The notes under the pieces were generated by a model that saw nothing but the letters and a program-made list of their open reading frames with translations, ran no database searches and was not told the origin of the DNA. A stretch of DNA of 64,000 bases from Bubalus kerabau (taxonomy: Eukaryota; Chordata; Mammalia; Artiodactyla; Bovidae), in assembly GCF_029407905.1 (NCBI RefSeq), contig NC_073630.1:41627001-41691000 (forward strand), given 5' to 3'. The translations under genes were made by a program, and so were the position numbers. Within the stretch, counting starts at the first letter, position 1, and the number at the start of each line of letters is the position of its first letter. Shown here in pieces: positions 11,606 through 22,492 of the stretch.

Positions 11606-11992
11606 GAGATCAATAGTTCAGTTTTAGACTAGTCTTACTTATGATACCTGAAAGACATACAAGTGGAGAAAGAAATCAAATATTGAGACAGGCGAGTAAC
11701 TGGGAAGAGATAAAGTGAGGGTCACAAGAAAATGTTTAGGATTTTGTTTAAAGAAGTAATCATTATATATTTCAGCTATGGAAGTCTAAAACCTACAGTG
11801 AACCATGTTACATTTACTCTACTATATTTGACACAATTGGTGAAAACTGACTTGAGGTAGTCTTTCCAAATTACTTGTATTTATTATAAAGATATGTGCC
11901 TAACAACAACAACAAAAAAAACATAAAATTAGTAAGTCTATCTAGGTTAAGTCTATTCCTTATTTTTCTGACACATAATAAGGTATAAAGTT

Positions 11993-12015
11993 GCGGCGGG
12001 GGGTGGGGGGGGGGG
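11993..12015 (+). repeat. G-run with quadruplex potential
   Basis: GCGGCGGGGGGTGGGGGGGG and following G residues give an unusually long G tract in AT-rich intron. On the LCORL transcript (minus strand) it would be a C tract. Confidence 0.75.
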
Positions 12016-12379
12016 ACAACAAAACACCACACCCAATAATAATCAAGGTCCAAAGCCACCCTTGGACCTACAAATGTTAAGAACACAAGAATGCAGAGGT
12101 GCCACATCATTCCTGCAGCAAAAGTTGTGAGCAAAGAAAGATCAGAATTTATACTCTACTATATTCCATTGTATGACTGGCTTCTTTAGAGTTCTTGTTG
12201 TACATACTTTTGCAACAACTGGCTTAAGGCAAACTAGCACATCCTAATGGTTGATCCTAGAAACTGATACACCTATATACTGACTCTACTACCGCAAATA
12301 TGAAAACTGCTCTATGTTCCATCTGGATAATGGTCTCACAATCCAATTAAACCTCTTAAATACAAGCATGGAAACGATT

Positions 12380-12840
12380 CCTTAATCTTCCTCCTTTTTC
12401 TATATGCCCACAGCTCATCTATGACTAAAATCTACTGATTTTAATGCTTCATATCTTTTGAATTCTTCTTCCTCCTCCGTTTCTACCACTACTCTTATTT
12501 CAGACCCTCATAATTTCTTGGTTGGGCTGTCCTGATTGATCTGCCTGTCCTATTCTTCTACTGGCAGCTGTGCTGTGCTGAATCGCTCAGTTGTGTCCAA
12601 CTCTTTGCGACCCCATGGACTGTAGCCCACCAAGCTCCTCCGTCCATGGGATTCTCCAGGCAAGAATACTAGAGTGGGTTGCCACGCCCTCCTCCAGGGG
12701 ATCTTCCCAACCCAGGGATTGAACCCAGGTGTCCCTCATCGCAGGCAGATTCGTTATCCTCTGAGCCATCAAAACCACAAATTAAACTACATCACTCCCA
12801 TGCTTTAAAATCTTGCAATGGTTTTCTACTACCTATGAGT
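12380..12840 (+). mobile_element. L2 LINE fragment split by a SINE
   Basis: CACAGCTCATCTATGACTAA and GACCCTCATAATTTCTTGG lie before the SINE; ACTACATCACTCCCATGCTT and CTTGCAATGGTTTTCTACTAC lie after it. The order fits the L2 3' region. Confidence 0.5.
12566..12771 (-). mobile_element. Bov-tA SINE
   Basis: The minus-oriented copy reads CTGAATCGCTCAGTTGTGTC to ATTCGTTATCCTCTGAGCC on the plus strand. It sits within the L2 remnant. Confidence 0.92.
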
Positions 12841-12960
12841 TACTGAACTTCTTTATCTGTAAAGTGTGGATGATAAAAATAGTTCCTACTTATGTTGTGA
12901 AAATCAAATGAATTGTAGTATAATTAAGCATTTAATGCCTAATGAACAGTAAAATAATAT
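12841..12960 (+). mobile_element. MIR SINE 3' part
   Basis: CTTTATCTGTAAAGTGTGGAT, ATGTTGTGAAAATCAAATGA and CATTTAATGCCTAATGAACAG follow the MIR order (CTGTAAAATGGGGAT, TTGTGAGGATTAAATGA). Confidence 0.6.
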
Positions 12961-13769
12961 AATTTAAAATAACAATAATTACTGTCATATATGCTTAGGT
13001 TTTTCTCCATAATTTAGCTTCTAGTTCCCTTCTCAAGTCCCACAGTCATTCCTGGACACATACAAAGAAATTTAATCACTCTTCTCTATACCACAAAGGG
13101 ACAAGAATGTCTAAACCCAGAGTATTTCTCCCTACTTCTGAATTCAAAGTTTTGAAATAAAGAACACAGTTCTAGTATTAATGTTTTAAATGTATCAGGA
13201 AGCAGGAAGGATTAGATTTGCTAATTTTAAAACCAGGTTTTACCAGAAGAGTAATATAGACTTAAAAGTAAATTCTATCTTCATTATTTTCTAGATGAAA
13301 AGTCTTAGACAAATTTCAAACACTAAAAGTGATTTATTCAAGAGAATGCAGTATTTAGATGAATAGCATTGCTTTTAAGTATTTATTTTTATTTGTAACA
13401 ATTAAATGTTTGACTTATGGTAAAAACTGTTACTTTTCCAACTATTTGAGAGTAAATGGCCCACATGATAACCCATCACTCTTGAATTCTTTAATAACTA
13501 TTTCCTAGGAAGGCATTCTCTTACAAATACAGCCATTTGTTATAAAATCAGGAAATTAACAATGAAGCATCATGCTCATTGCTACTGAGGTCTCACTGCT
13601 CCTAGGCCCCTTCTCAGAGAACAATTTAGGGCATAAGTATATATTTCTATATTCTATATCTATATAGAATAAAAACCATGAATTCACACCAACATCTCTT
13701 TTCCAATTCAATAATATGGAAAGCATTCTAGTATTTTCCAACTTCCGTAACAGTAACTCTGTTCTCAGA

Positions 13770-14400
13770 CACTGATATGCCTGGCTCCCATTATCCTTAA
13801 TGTTACTTACTGGACCAGTCTCCCATTGTGGCTACTTCTCCACCCCCACATGGATGCTCTCTTCACCCCTTTTTGCCACAACACCCGCACGCCTCCTCCA
13901 TGAGTAAAACCTCTCCACCTTGCTCAGGCTGCTATTCCTCATGCCTGGCACTCCTAAAAGAATATCCTCATTTTGCTTAGCTACTAACATCCCATACACA
14001 ACTGACCCTCCACTAGGATGTCTTCCTCTCCCCACCCTCAGGCTCTGATCTTGCACTGGGATGCCTGCAAACATGGACTCCCATCTCACCCAACTTGAGG
14101 CATGATACACCCATACTAGGCTACCCTCCTACACAGATGCCTGTCTGCTGCCCCCACTGGCCCCCATCACCTCCAAGTAGATGCCCTCCTCATCCTCTTA
14201 CCCTGTACCAGGCTACTCTCCTTCACAAATACCAATTTGACCCCGCTTAGCTCCAAAACCTTACACTGGTGTGCCCTCCTATGCAGATTGCTCCTCATGC
14301 CTCCAGTTCCATTATCGCACATGGGGACCCTTCTTATCCCTGCCAGGCTCTGACATCCCACCTTTCAAGAGGACATGCCCCTGCCCCTGCCCCTGCCCCA
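13770..14400. repeat. Degenerate C-rich minisatellite-like block
   Basis: A pyrimidine-rich, unusually GC-rich block stands out from the AT-rich intron. The motif (C/G)ATG(C/G)C followed by C-rich sequence recurs at roughly 40-44 base steps, for example near 13849, 13893, 13937, 14061, 14137 and 14181. The minus strand is therefore open for 92 and 64 codons in repetitive frames, which I read as a by-product. The period was judged by eye. Confidence 0.45.
14376..14399 (+). repeat. (CCCCTG)n short tandem repeat
   Basis: Four copies of the hexamer TGCCCC/CCCCTG stand in a row at the end of the C-rich block. Confidence 0.85.
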
Positions 14401-14532
14401 GACATACCTTTGTTTGGTTCCACCTGATGGTTTCAGTACTAAAATGTTCAGAAAAGGAAGAAGAAAGGAACAAGGAAGAATAACTGATGACATTTTAAAA
14501 ACAAAAAGTGATACCAGTAAATAAACTGCATA

Positions 14533-14798
14533 CTACTAAGTCGCTTCAGTTGTGTCCAATTCTGTGCGACCCCATGGACTGCAGCCTACCAGGCTTATCT
14601 GTCCATGGGATTCTCCAGGCAAGAACACTGGAGTGGGTTGCCATTTCCTTCTCCAATGCATAAAAGTGGAAAGTGAAAGTGAAGTCGCTCAGTCGTGTCC
14701 GACTCTTAGCGACCCCATGGACTGCAGCCTACCAGGCTCCTTGGTCTATGGGACTTTTTGGGCAACAGTACTGGAGTGGGGTGCCATTGCTTTCTCCC
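14533..14798 (-). mobile_element. BOV-A2 SINE with perfect target-site duplication
   Basis: Two minus-oriented monomers are joined by GAAAGTGAAAGTGAAGTCGC. The flanks carry a perfect 14-bp direct repeat AAATAAACTGCATA at 14519-14532 and 14799-14812. Confidence 0.94.
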
Positions 14799-14812
14799 AA
14801 ATAAACTGCATA

Positions 14813-15460
14813 AGCACCCATAATTCAGCTAAATAAAAGGATAATCTATTTGTCAAAGTATCCACATTTTCTTAAAGAAACAATGGTCTATTCCTTTACA
14901 TTAATTCCTTCTAAATTTGAAAAGTCAATTGAAAATTGATAAATAAGACAGTATTATCTTTTTCTAGCCAAACATGCATTCTATTTAAATATCTTACAAA
15001 AGCTTGTAGCAAAAGCTAGTTCATTAAAAAAAATAAAACTCTACCAACTTTTTTGAGAGTTTTAAAAAATTGAGAATCTCAAACACCAGAATTAGGTATT
15101 TAAAAAAAATACTTTGAATATATAAGTTTCACGTGTTTTCAGTATAATGACAATTGTACTGTTTTCAGTACACTTATGCCCAGGTATAACTCTGCAAAAC
15201 CAGCCTCAATAGTTACAGGAGTAATATACCCTTTCCTTGCTCCCTGCTTCTATGAGGAAGTATGCGTCATCTGCACAATCTCAGACTCTCTTTACTCCTA
15301 GGGAAATAAAGTGACTATTCTTATTCTCATTGGTGATTTTGTAAAGAATAACTGAGTAGACCCTTGGATGTAGCTATTGAGAGAACATACATGCAAAAAG
15401 CTCATATTCTATCTGCATCCCTGGTATGCCTAGGACTCGGTAGATAAACAGGCATATTTA
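14813..15460. other. Unassigned intronic sequence
   Basis: AT-rich sequence with no repeat or coding signal that I recognise. Confidence 0.35.
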
Positions 15461-15645
15461 TGTGTTTGCTGCTCAGTTGTGTCTGACTCTGCAAATCTGG
15501 GGGCTGTCCATGGAATTCTCCAGGCAAGAATACTGCAGTGGGTTGCCACTCCCTTCTCCAGGGGATCTTCCTGACCCAGGAATCAAACCAGGGTTGCCTG
15601 CACTGCAGGCAGATTCTTAGCCGTCTGAGTTACAAGGAAAGCCCT
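15461..15645 (-). mobile_element. Bov-tA SINE, diverged
   Basis: It reads GCTCAGTTGTGTCTGACTCTG to CGTCTGAGTTACAAGGAAAG on the plus strand. Part of the body after GACTCTGC is deleted or altered. Confidence 0.85.
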
Positions 15646-16195
15646 ATGCCAGAACCCAAATTTTCCTACTAAGTTATCTCTCTTATCTGCCTTCTATCAT
15701 TAATAAAAGTGATATTCTGCTTCCATCTTTCTCCTTGTTTTAATTTTCAAGTTGTTAAGAACCCAGGCAAAAAAAAGGGTGCTATTTGAGAGTATTTCAG
15801 CAATCCAATATCTTTATTAATTTATTGAAATGGAAATTGCTTATTTTCCCAGCTTTGACTCAAATGGGCTGCTTCGATTTGAGCTTCTTAAAACTATTAC
15901 AAACAAAAAACCCTCAAACCTGAACCAACAGATGTCCAAAGTGAAAATAAGTTGATTTATATGATCATGCTTATTACCCATTCAAAAAAAAAAAAAACCT
16001 CAAACGCTCATAATTTCCTTATAGACACCATAATTTATACTTTCAATCCTATTTCCTACTTCTATCCTGTATTCCAATGACACTAGTGTGCTGAATATTT
16101 TCAGAATATACACTATTTAGATTTCTATATCTTTGCTTATACTATCCCTCAACCTGTTCCTTCCACCCGACTTTCCAGCTGGATCATTTAACTTA
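15646..16195. other. Unassigned intronic sequence
   Basis: It contains an A-run near 15984 and pyrimidine-rich text that could be an old L2 remnant. I cannot assign it. Confidence 0.35.
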
Positions 16196-16303
16196 AGGAT
16201 CAGTAAACTACAGCCAGTATGTAAAATCTGCCTACTTTTCTAGATAATTTTGTTTTTGGACCACACCATGCTCATTTATTTACACACTGCTTTTGCACTA
16301 GAA
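16196..16303 (-). mobile_element. hAT-type MITE, part 1, split by BovB
   Basis: AGTAAACTACAGCCAGTATG, TTTTTGGACCACACCATGCTC and GCTTTTGCACTAGAA match one end of a common mammalian hAT-like non-autonomous DNA transposon. The element resumes at 19558 after the BovB insertion. The subfamily was not determined. Confidence 0.6.
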
Positions 16304-16783
16304 TAGATATCCATGTCTAAGGGAAGAGAAACCCCAGTAAGACAGTAGGCGCTGAGAGAGTATCAGAGGGCAGAGAGACTGAAACCACAATCACAGAAAA
16401 CTAACCAATCTAATCACATGGACCACAGCCTTGTCTAACTCAATTAAACTAAGCCATGCCGTGTAGGGCCACCCAAGACGGATGGGTCATGGTGGAGAGT
16501 TCTGACAAAATGTGGTCCACTGAAAAAGGGAATGGCAAACCACTTCAGTATTCTTGCCTTGAGAACCCCATGAACGGTATGAAAAGGCAAAAATATAGGA
16601 CACTGAAAGATGAACTCCCCAAGTCAGTAGGTGCCCAATATGCTACTGGAGATCAGTGGAGAAATAAGAATGAAAAGACGGAGCTAAAGCAAAAACAACA
16701 CCCAATCGTGGATGTGACTGGTGATAAAAAAAGGTCCGATGCTGTAAAGCACAATACTGCATAGGAACCTGGAATGTTAGTCC

Positions 16784-17083
16784 ATGAATCAAGGCAAATT
16801 GGAAGTGGTCAACCAGGAGATGGCAAGAGTGAACATCGACATTTCAGAAATCAGCAAAGTAAAATGGACTGGAATGGGTGAATTTAACTCAGACGATCAT
16901 TATATCTACTATTGTGGGCAAGAATCCCTTAGAAGAAAAGGAGTAGCCATCATAATCAACAAAAGAGTCCAAAATGCAGTACTTGCATGCAATCTCAAAA
17001 ACGAAAGAATGATCTCTGTCCGTTTACAAGGCAAACCATTCAATATCACTGTAATCCAAGTCTATGTATGCCCCAACCAGTAA
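16784..17083 (+). pseudogene. BovB endonuclease domain remnant
   Basis: The 99-codon frame has the amino end of an apurinic-type (APE-like) endonuclease: LEVVNQEMARVNIDISEIS, KWTGMGEF, YCGQESLRRKGVAIIINK and NITVIQVYVCPNQ. In BovB this protein nicks target DNA to prime reverse transcription. A short duplication after QVY adds VC and shifts the frame into a stop at 17081. The rest of the endonuclease is out of frame, with further stops (for example at 17190 and 17370). Confidence 0.85.
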
Positions 17084-17599
17084 CGCTGAAGAAGCTGAAG
17101 TTGAACAGTTCTATGAAGATCTACAAGACCTTTTAGAACTAACATCCAAAACAGATGTTCTTTTCATTATAGCGGACTGGAATGCAAAGTAGGAAGTCAA
17201 GAAACACCTGGAGTAACAGGCAAATTTGGCCTTTGGAGTACAGAATGAAGCCAGGCAAAGGCTAATACAGTTTTGCCAAGAGATCGTGCTGGTCATAGCA
17301 AACACCCGCTTCCAACAACACAAGAGACGATTCTACACATGGACATCACCAGATGGCCAACTCCGAAATTAGATTGATTATATTCTTTGCAGCCAAAGAT
17401 GGAGAAGCTCTATACAGTCAGCAAAAACAAGACCAGGAGCTGACTGTGGCTCAGATCATGAACTCCTTATTGCCAAATTCAGACTTAAATTGAAGAAAGT
17501 AGGGAAAATCACTGGATCATTCAGGTATGACCTAAATCAAATCCCTTAGGATTATACAGTGTAAGTGAGCAATAGATTTAAGGGACTAGATCTGATAGA

Positions 17600-18992
17600 G
17601 TGCCTGATGAATCATGGACGGTGGTTCGTGACATTGTACAGAAGACAGGGATCAAGACCATCCCCAAGAAAAAGATATGCAAAAATGCAAAATGTTTGTC
17701 TGAGGAGGCCTTACAAATAGCTGTGAAAAGAAGAGAAGCAAAAAGCAAAGGAGAAAAAGAAAGCTATACCCATTTGAATGTGGAGTTCCAAAGAATAGCA
17801 AGGGGAGATAAGAAAGCCTTCCTCAGTGATCAGTGTGAAGAAATAGAGGAAAACAACAGAATGGGAAAGACTAGAGATCTCTTCAAGAAAATTAGATACC
17901 AAAGGAACATTTCATGCAAAGATGGGCTCAATAAAGGACAGAAATGGTATGGACCTAACAGAAGCAGAAGATATTAAGAAGAAGTGGCAAGAATACACAG
18001 AAGAACTATACAAAAAGGATCTTCACAACCCAGATAATCATGATGGTGTGATCACTCACCTAGAGCCAGACATCCTGGAGTCCAAAGTCAAGTGGGCCTC
18101 AGGAAGCTTCACCAGGAACAAAGCTAGTGGAGGTGATGGAATTCCAGCTGAGCTATTTCAAATCCTGAAAGATGATGCTGTGAAAGTGCTGCACTCAATA
18201 TGCCAGCAAATTTGGAAAACTCAGCAGTGGCCACAGGACTGGAAAAGGTCAGTTTTCATTCCAATCCCAAAGAAAGGCAATGCCAAAGAATGCTCAAACT
18301 ACCGCACAATAGCACTGATCTCACACGCTAGTAAAGTAATGCTCAAAATTCTCCAAGCCAGGCTTCAGCATTATGTGAACCGTGAACTTCCAGATGTTCA
18401 AGCTAGTTTTAGAAAAGGCAGAGGAACCAGAGATCAAATTGCCAACATCCACTGGATCACTGAAAAAGCAAGACAGTTCCAAAAAAACATCTATTTCTGC
18501 TTTATTGACTATGCCAAAGCCTTTGACTGTGTGGATCACAATAAACTGTGGAAAATCCTGAAACAGATGGGAATACCAGACCACCTGACCTGCCTCTTGA
18601 GAAATCTGTATGCAGGTCAGGAAGCAACAGTTAGAACTGGACATGGAACAACAGACTGGTTCCAAATAGGAAAAGGATTATGTCAAGGCTGTATACTGTC
18701 ACCCTGCTTATTTAACTTAGATGCAGAGTACATTATGAGAAACGCTGGGCTGGAAGAAGCACAAGCTGGAATCAAGATTGGTGGGAGAAATATCAATAAC
18801 CTCAGATATGCAAATGACACCACCCTTATGGCAGAAAGTGAAGAACTAAAGAGCCTCTTGATGAAAGTGAAAGAGGAGAGTGAAAAAGTTGGCTTAAAGC
18901 TCAACATTCAGAAAACTAAGATCATGGCATATAGTCCCATCACTTCATGGCAAATAGATAGGGAAACAGTGTCAGACTTTTTATTTTTTTGA
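17600..18992 (+). pseudogene. BovB reverse transcriptase remnant, active-site mutation
   Basis: Two overlapping frames (17600-17977 and 17922-18992) carry the linker and reverse transcriptase: ELFQILKDDAVKVLHSICQQ, CSNYRTIALISHASKVMLKI, DYAKAFDCVDHNKLWKIL, GHGTTDWFQIGKGLCQGCIL and NNLRYANDTTLMAESE. The catalytic YADD is changed to YAND, which removes one of the two adjacent metal-binding aspartates. The frame shift at about 17900-17975 and the loss of frame after 18990 also disable it. In an intact BovB this protein copies the element RNA at the nicked target. Confidence 0.9.
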
Positions 18993-19557
18993 GCTCCAAA
19001 ATCACTGCAGATGGTGACTGCAGCCATGAAATTAAAAGACACTTGCTCCTTGGAAGGAAAGTTATGACCAACCTGGACAGCATATTAAAAAGCAGAGACA
19101 TTACTCTGTCAACAAAGGTCTGTCTAGTCAAGGTTATGGTTTTTCCAGTAGTCATGTACGGATGTGAGAGTTGGACTATAAGCTTTTGAACTGTGGTGTT
19201 GGAGAAGACTCTTGAGAGTCCCTTGGACTGCAAGGAGATTCAACCAGTCTATCCTAAAGGAGATCAGTCCTGAGTGTTCATTTGAAGGACTGATGTTGAA
19301 GCTGAAACTCCAATTCTTTGGCCACCTTATATGAACAGCTGACTCATTTGAAAAGACCCTGATGGTGGGAAAGATTGAAGGCAAGAGGAAAAGGGGTCAC
19401 AGAGGAAGAGATGTTTGGATGGCATCACCGACTCAATGGACATGAGTATGAGTAAACTCCAGGAGTTGGTGATGGACAGGGAGGCCTGGACTGCTGCAGT
19501 CCATGGGGTCGCAGAGTCAGACTTTACTGAGCGACTGAACTGAACTTTGCACTAGAA

Positions 19558-19645
19558 CAGAAGAGTTGAGTAGTTGCAATCAAGACTATATGGCTCACCA
19601 GGACTAAATGTTTACATCTAGCCCTTTACAAAAAAAGTCTGTAAC
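19558..19645 (-). mobile_element. hAT-type MITE, part 2
   Basis: AGAGTTGAGTAGTTGCAATC, TATGGCTCACCAGGACTAAA and CCCTTTACAAAAAAAGTCTG continue the element begun at 16196. Confidence 0.6.
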
Positions 19646-20584
19646 CCTTACTTTCACTCAATCCTTTTAAGTACAGTCATTTCAGATTCTTCAAATCAAA
19701 TTAATTGCTGTCTTTCCATTATATTATGCCAACTCTAATACTTTACATCCCTCATAACTGTGAATCTTTAAAAGCAAATGTAGTAATCACAATTCCCACC
19801 TCTCCCAATACTTTAGGGGAAGTATTCTTGAAGGAGCTTTTGCCCTTTTTTCTAGACCTTACTCATCCTACCAAAGCAAAGAAGAATGACTAGTATTGGC
19901 AGCATCCTGATAGTTGTTCCTAGCAGAATGGATTAATGTTTTAAAGGTCATTTTTCATGCATCTCCAAGCCTACCACTCATCCTGCCTAGATGGTCCAAT
20001 GTATCAATAACAAACCACAGGTAACAGGTAGTAAAGCTTCCTTGTTTATTAGAAGAGGCCTGCAGCTCCAGCTGCTTTCTCTTTGATAGGTTGGCAAGTT
20101 CAATTCAGAGTGATACTGTCTTTGTTTTGGCCTCAGTTACAAGCCAGGTTCTTTAATACAACCTTACCGTCTAAAAAGTTAACATTTTGATTCTTTATTT
20201 TTCAGTCTATTTCCAATTCAGAACCTAGTTTAGAAAGAATCATAGAATTACACTCCAATTAAGTGACACACAGTAGGACTCAAGATATTCGATGACTGAC
20301 AACAGTAAACTAACTGGGAAAAAAATCTTTCTTTTAAAATGTGTAACACACTAATACTACATATATTAAGTTGATGAACTTACTTAGGAAAATATGTTTC
20401 GAAGGAAAAACAAGAGTTCACATTCAATGATTCAAACCAAGTCTACTTATTTAATTATTTCTCAATATTTTGTAGCTATCAAGTCTCAGCTTAATTAACA
20501 TATAAAGCAATCATGGATATTATCAATTCAGAAAAGTATTCTCCAACTTATTTTCTATCTATGAAACAAACATCCCTTAAGCCC

Positions 20585-20672
20585 AGTTCAGATCAGTAGC
20601 TCAGTCGTGTCTGACTCTTTGCAACCCCATGGAATGCAACACGCCATGTTTCCCTGTCCATCAGCAACTCCC
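20585..20672 (-). mobile_element. BovB 3' tip
   Basis: AGTTCAGATCAGTAGCTCAG to CCCTGTCCATCAGCAACTCC is the reverse complement of the BovB terminus. Confidence 0.8.
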
Positions 20673-20689
20673 TTCCAATTACTGCTCCA

Positions 20690-21230
20690 TTCATTATGTT
20701 CTCCCTCAAAATGTACCTTCTCAAATGTTTTCTCCTCTTACATTAATCTTAAATACATTCTAACCTATTACAATACAGCTTCCATTCCCACCATTCTGCT
20801 TAAATTTATCCAGTCAAGGTCACCAAGTACTTCCATGCTGCCAAAAACAATGTACACTTCCCTGTTTAATGGTACTTGACATCTCATTAACATATAACAA
20901 TCTCTCCTTATTGTAACACTCTTCTCTCCTCTTAGATTTGGTAATGCCATCTCTCCTGGTTTTTGTACTCAGCCAACGGTTTTACTTTACAGTGTAAAAG
21001 TCCAGTGGTCTTACTTTGAGACTCCTCTTCCACCATCCAAAAAGTGTTAAGATTCTTTAAGATGTGGTACCAAGTACTCTACTCCCCTCTAGTAATACTA
21101 TCTCTTGCCCTTAGGTGGTCTCATTCATTTCCACAGATTTACATGTCATCTTTATGCTGATAATTCCTTAATTTATATGTCAGTCCAGAAACCACTACTA
21201 CATAAGTATTACAGCAGTAATTACTTTTCA
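20690..21230 (+). mobile_element. L2 LINE, ORF2-region fragment
   Basis: CAGTCAAGGTCACCAAGTAC, GTACTTGACATCTCATTAAC, CATCTCTCCTGGTTTTTGTA and TTTATGCTGATAATTCC follow the order of the L2 reverse-transcriptase region. Strong divergence leaves no open frame. Confidence 0.55.
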
Positions 21231-21328
21231 TAAAAACCAAAAATAGAGAACCTTTAAGGACAGATACTATCCTAGTTTCACAGATTTCTATCTGTGAAAA
21301 GTAAAATGACTTGTGCCTAAGGTTATAA

Positions 21329-21556
21329 CTTGTTCAGTCACTCAGTCGCATCCAACTCTTTGCGACGCCATGACTGCAGTACGCTGGGCTTCCCTGTCCT
21401 TCACTATCTCCTGGACTTTGCTCAAACTCATGTCCATTTAGTTGATGATGCAACAACCATCTCATCCTCTGTTGCCCTCTTCTTCTCCTGCCCTCAATCT
21501 TCCCCAATGAATTGGCTCTTCCCATCAGGTGGCCAAAATATTGGAGTTTTAGCTAC
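21329..21556 (-). mobile_element. BovB 3' fragment
   Basis: It runs from CAGTCACTCAGTCGCATCC to GGCCAAAATATTGGAGTTTT, in reverse orientation. It directly abuts the next BovB copy. Confidence 0.88.
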
Positions 21557-22492
21557 AGTTCAGTTCAGTTCAGTCATTCAGTCATGGCCAACTCTTTGCA
21601 ACCCCATGAACTGCAGCACGCCAGACTTCCCTGTCCATCACCAACTCCCAGAGTTTACCCAAACATGTCCATTGAGTCAGTGATGCCATCCAATCATCTC
21701 ATCCTCTATTGTCCCTTTCTCCTCCTGCCCTCAATCTTTCCCAGCATCAGGGTCTTTTCAAATGAGTCAGCTCTTCGCATGAGGTGGCCAAAGTATTGGA
21801 GTTTCAGCTTCAACATCAGTCCTTTGAATGAACACTCAGGACTGATCTCCTTTAGGATGGATTGGTTGAATCTCCTTGCAGTCCAAGGGACTCTCAAGAG
21901 TCTTCTCCAACACCACAGTTAAAACCATCAATTATTCAGTGCTCAGCTTTCTTTATAGTCCAACTCTCACATCCATTCATGACCAGTGGAAAAACCATAG
22001 CCTTGACTGGATGGACCTTTGCTGACAAAGTAATGTCTCTGCTTTTTACAATGCTGTCCAGGTTGGTCACAACTTTCCTTCCAAGGAGCAAGTATCTTTT
22101 AATCTCATGGCTACAGTCACCATCTGCAGTGATTTTGGAGCCCCAAAAAATAAAGTCAGTCACTGTTTCCCCATTTATTTCTCAAGAAGTGATGGGACCA
22201 GATGCCATGATCTTCGTTTTCTGAATGTTGAGCTTTAAGCCAACTTTTTCACTCCCCTTTTTCACTCCCCTCTTTCACTTTCATCAAGAGGCTTTTTAGT
22301 TCCTCTTCACCTTCTGCCGTAAGGGTGGTGTCATTTGCATATCTGAGGTTATTGATATTTCTCCCACCAATCTTGATTCCAGCTTGTGCTTCTTCCAGCC
22401 CCGTATTTCTCATGATGTACTCTGCATCTAAGTTAAATAAGCAGGGTGACCAATATACAGCCTTGACATACTCCTTTTCCTATCTGGAACCA
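21557..22492 (-). mobile_element. BovB LINE, 5'-truncated
   Basis: It is a 0.94 kb minus-oriented copy from the AGTTCAGTTCAGTTCAGTC terminus to the reverse-transcriptase region. It reads GLMLKLKLQYFGHLMRRADS, of the older subfamily. A duplicated TTTTTCACTCCCC at about 22245-22270 and stops break the frame. Confidence 0.93.

Larger units (their letters stand above)
16304..19545 (+). mobile_element. Near full-length BovB LINE with target-site duplication
   Basis: This 3.24 kb element runs from a BovB 5' UTR (GGGAAGAGAAACCCCAGTAAG) through endonuclease and reverse transcriptase regions to the GACTGAACTGAAC 3' end, matching the usual BovB length of about 3.2 kb. TTTGCACTAGAA at 16292-16303 and 19546-19557 is a 12-bp target duplication. 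It landed in a hAT-type MITE, whose halves flank it. Several frameshifts and stops, and a YAND in place of YADD, show that it is inactive. The 3' part belongs to an older BovB subfamily (ECSFEGLMLKLKLQ type). Confidence 0.96.

Noticed and set aside
13832..14361. Minus-strand frames of 92 and 64 codons as a gene
   Set aside because: They coincide with the C-rich degenerate repeat block, contain no known motif and have no splice sites of note.
17922..18992. 356-codon reverse transcriptase frame as a novel or domesticated RT system
   Set aside because: It is part of a BovB element with target duplications, frameshifts and a YAND active site, so it is a dead retrotransposon and not a host gene.
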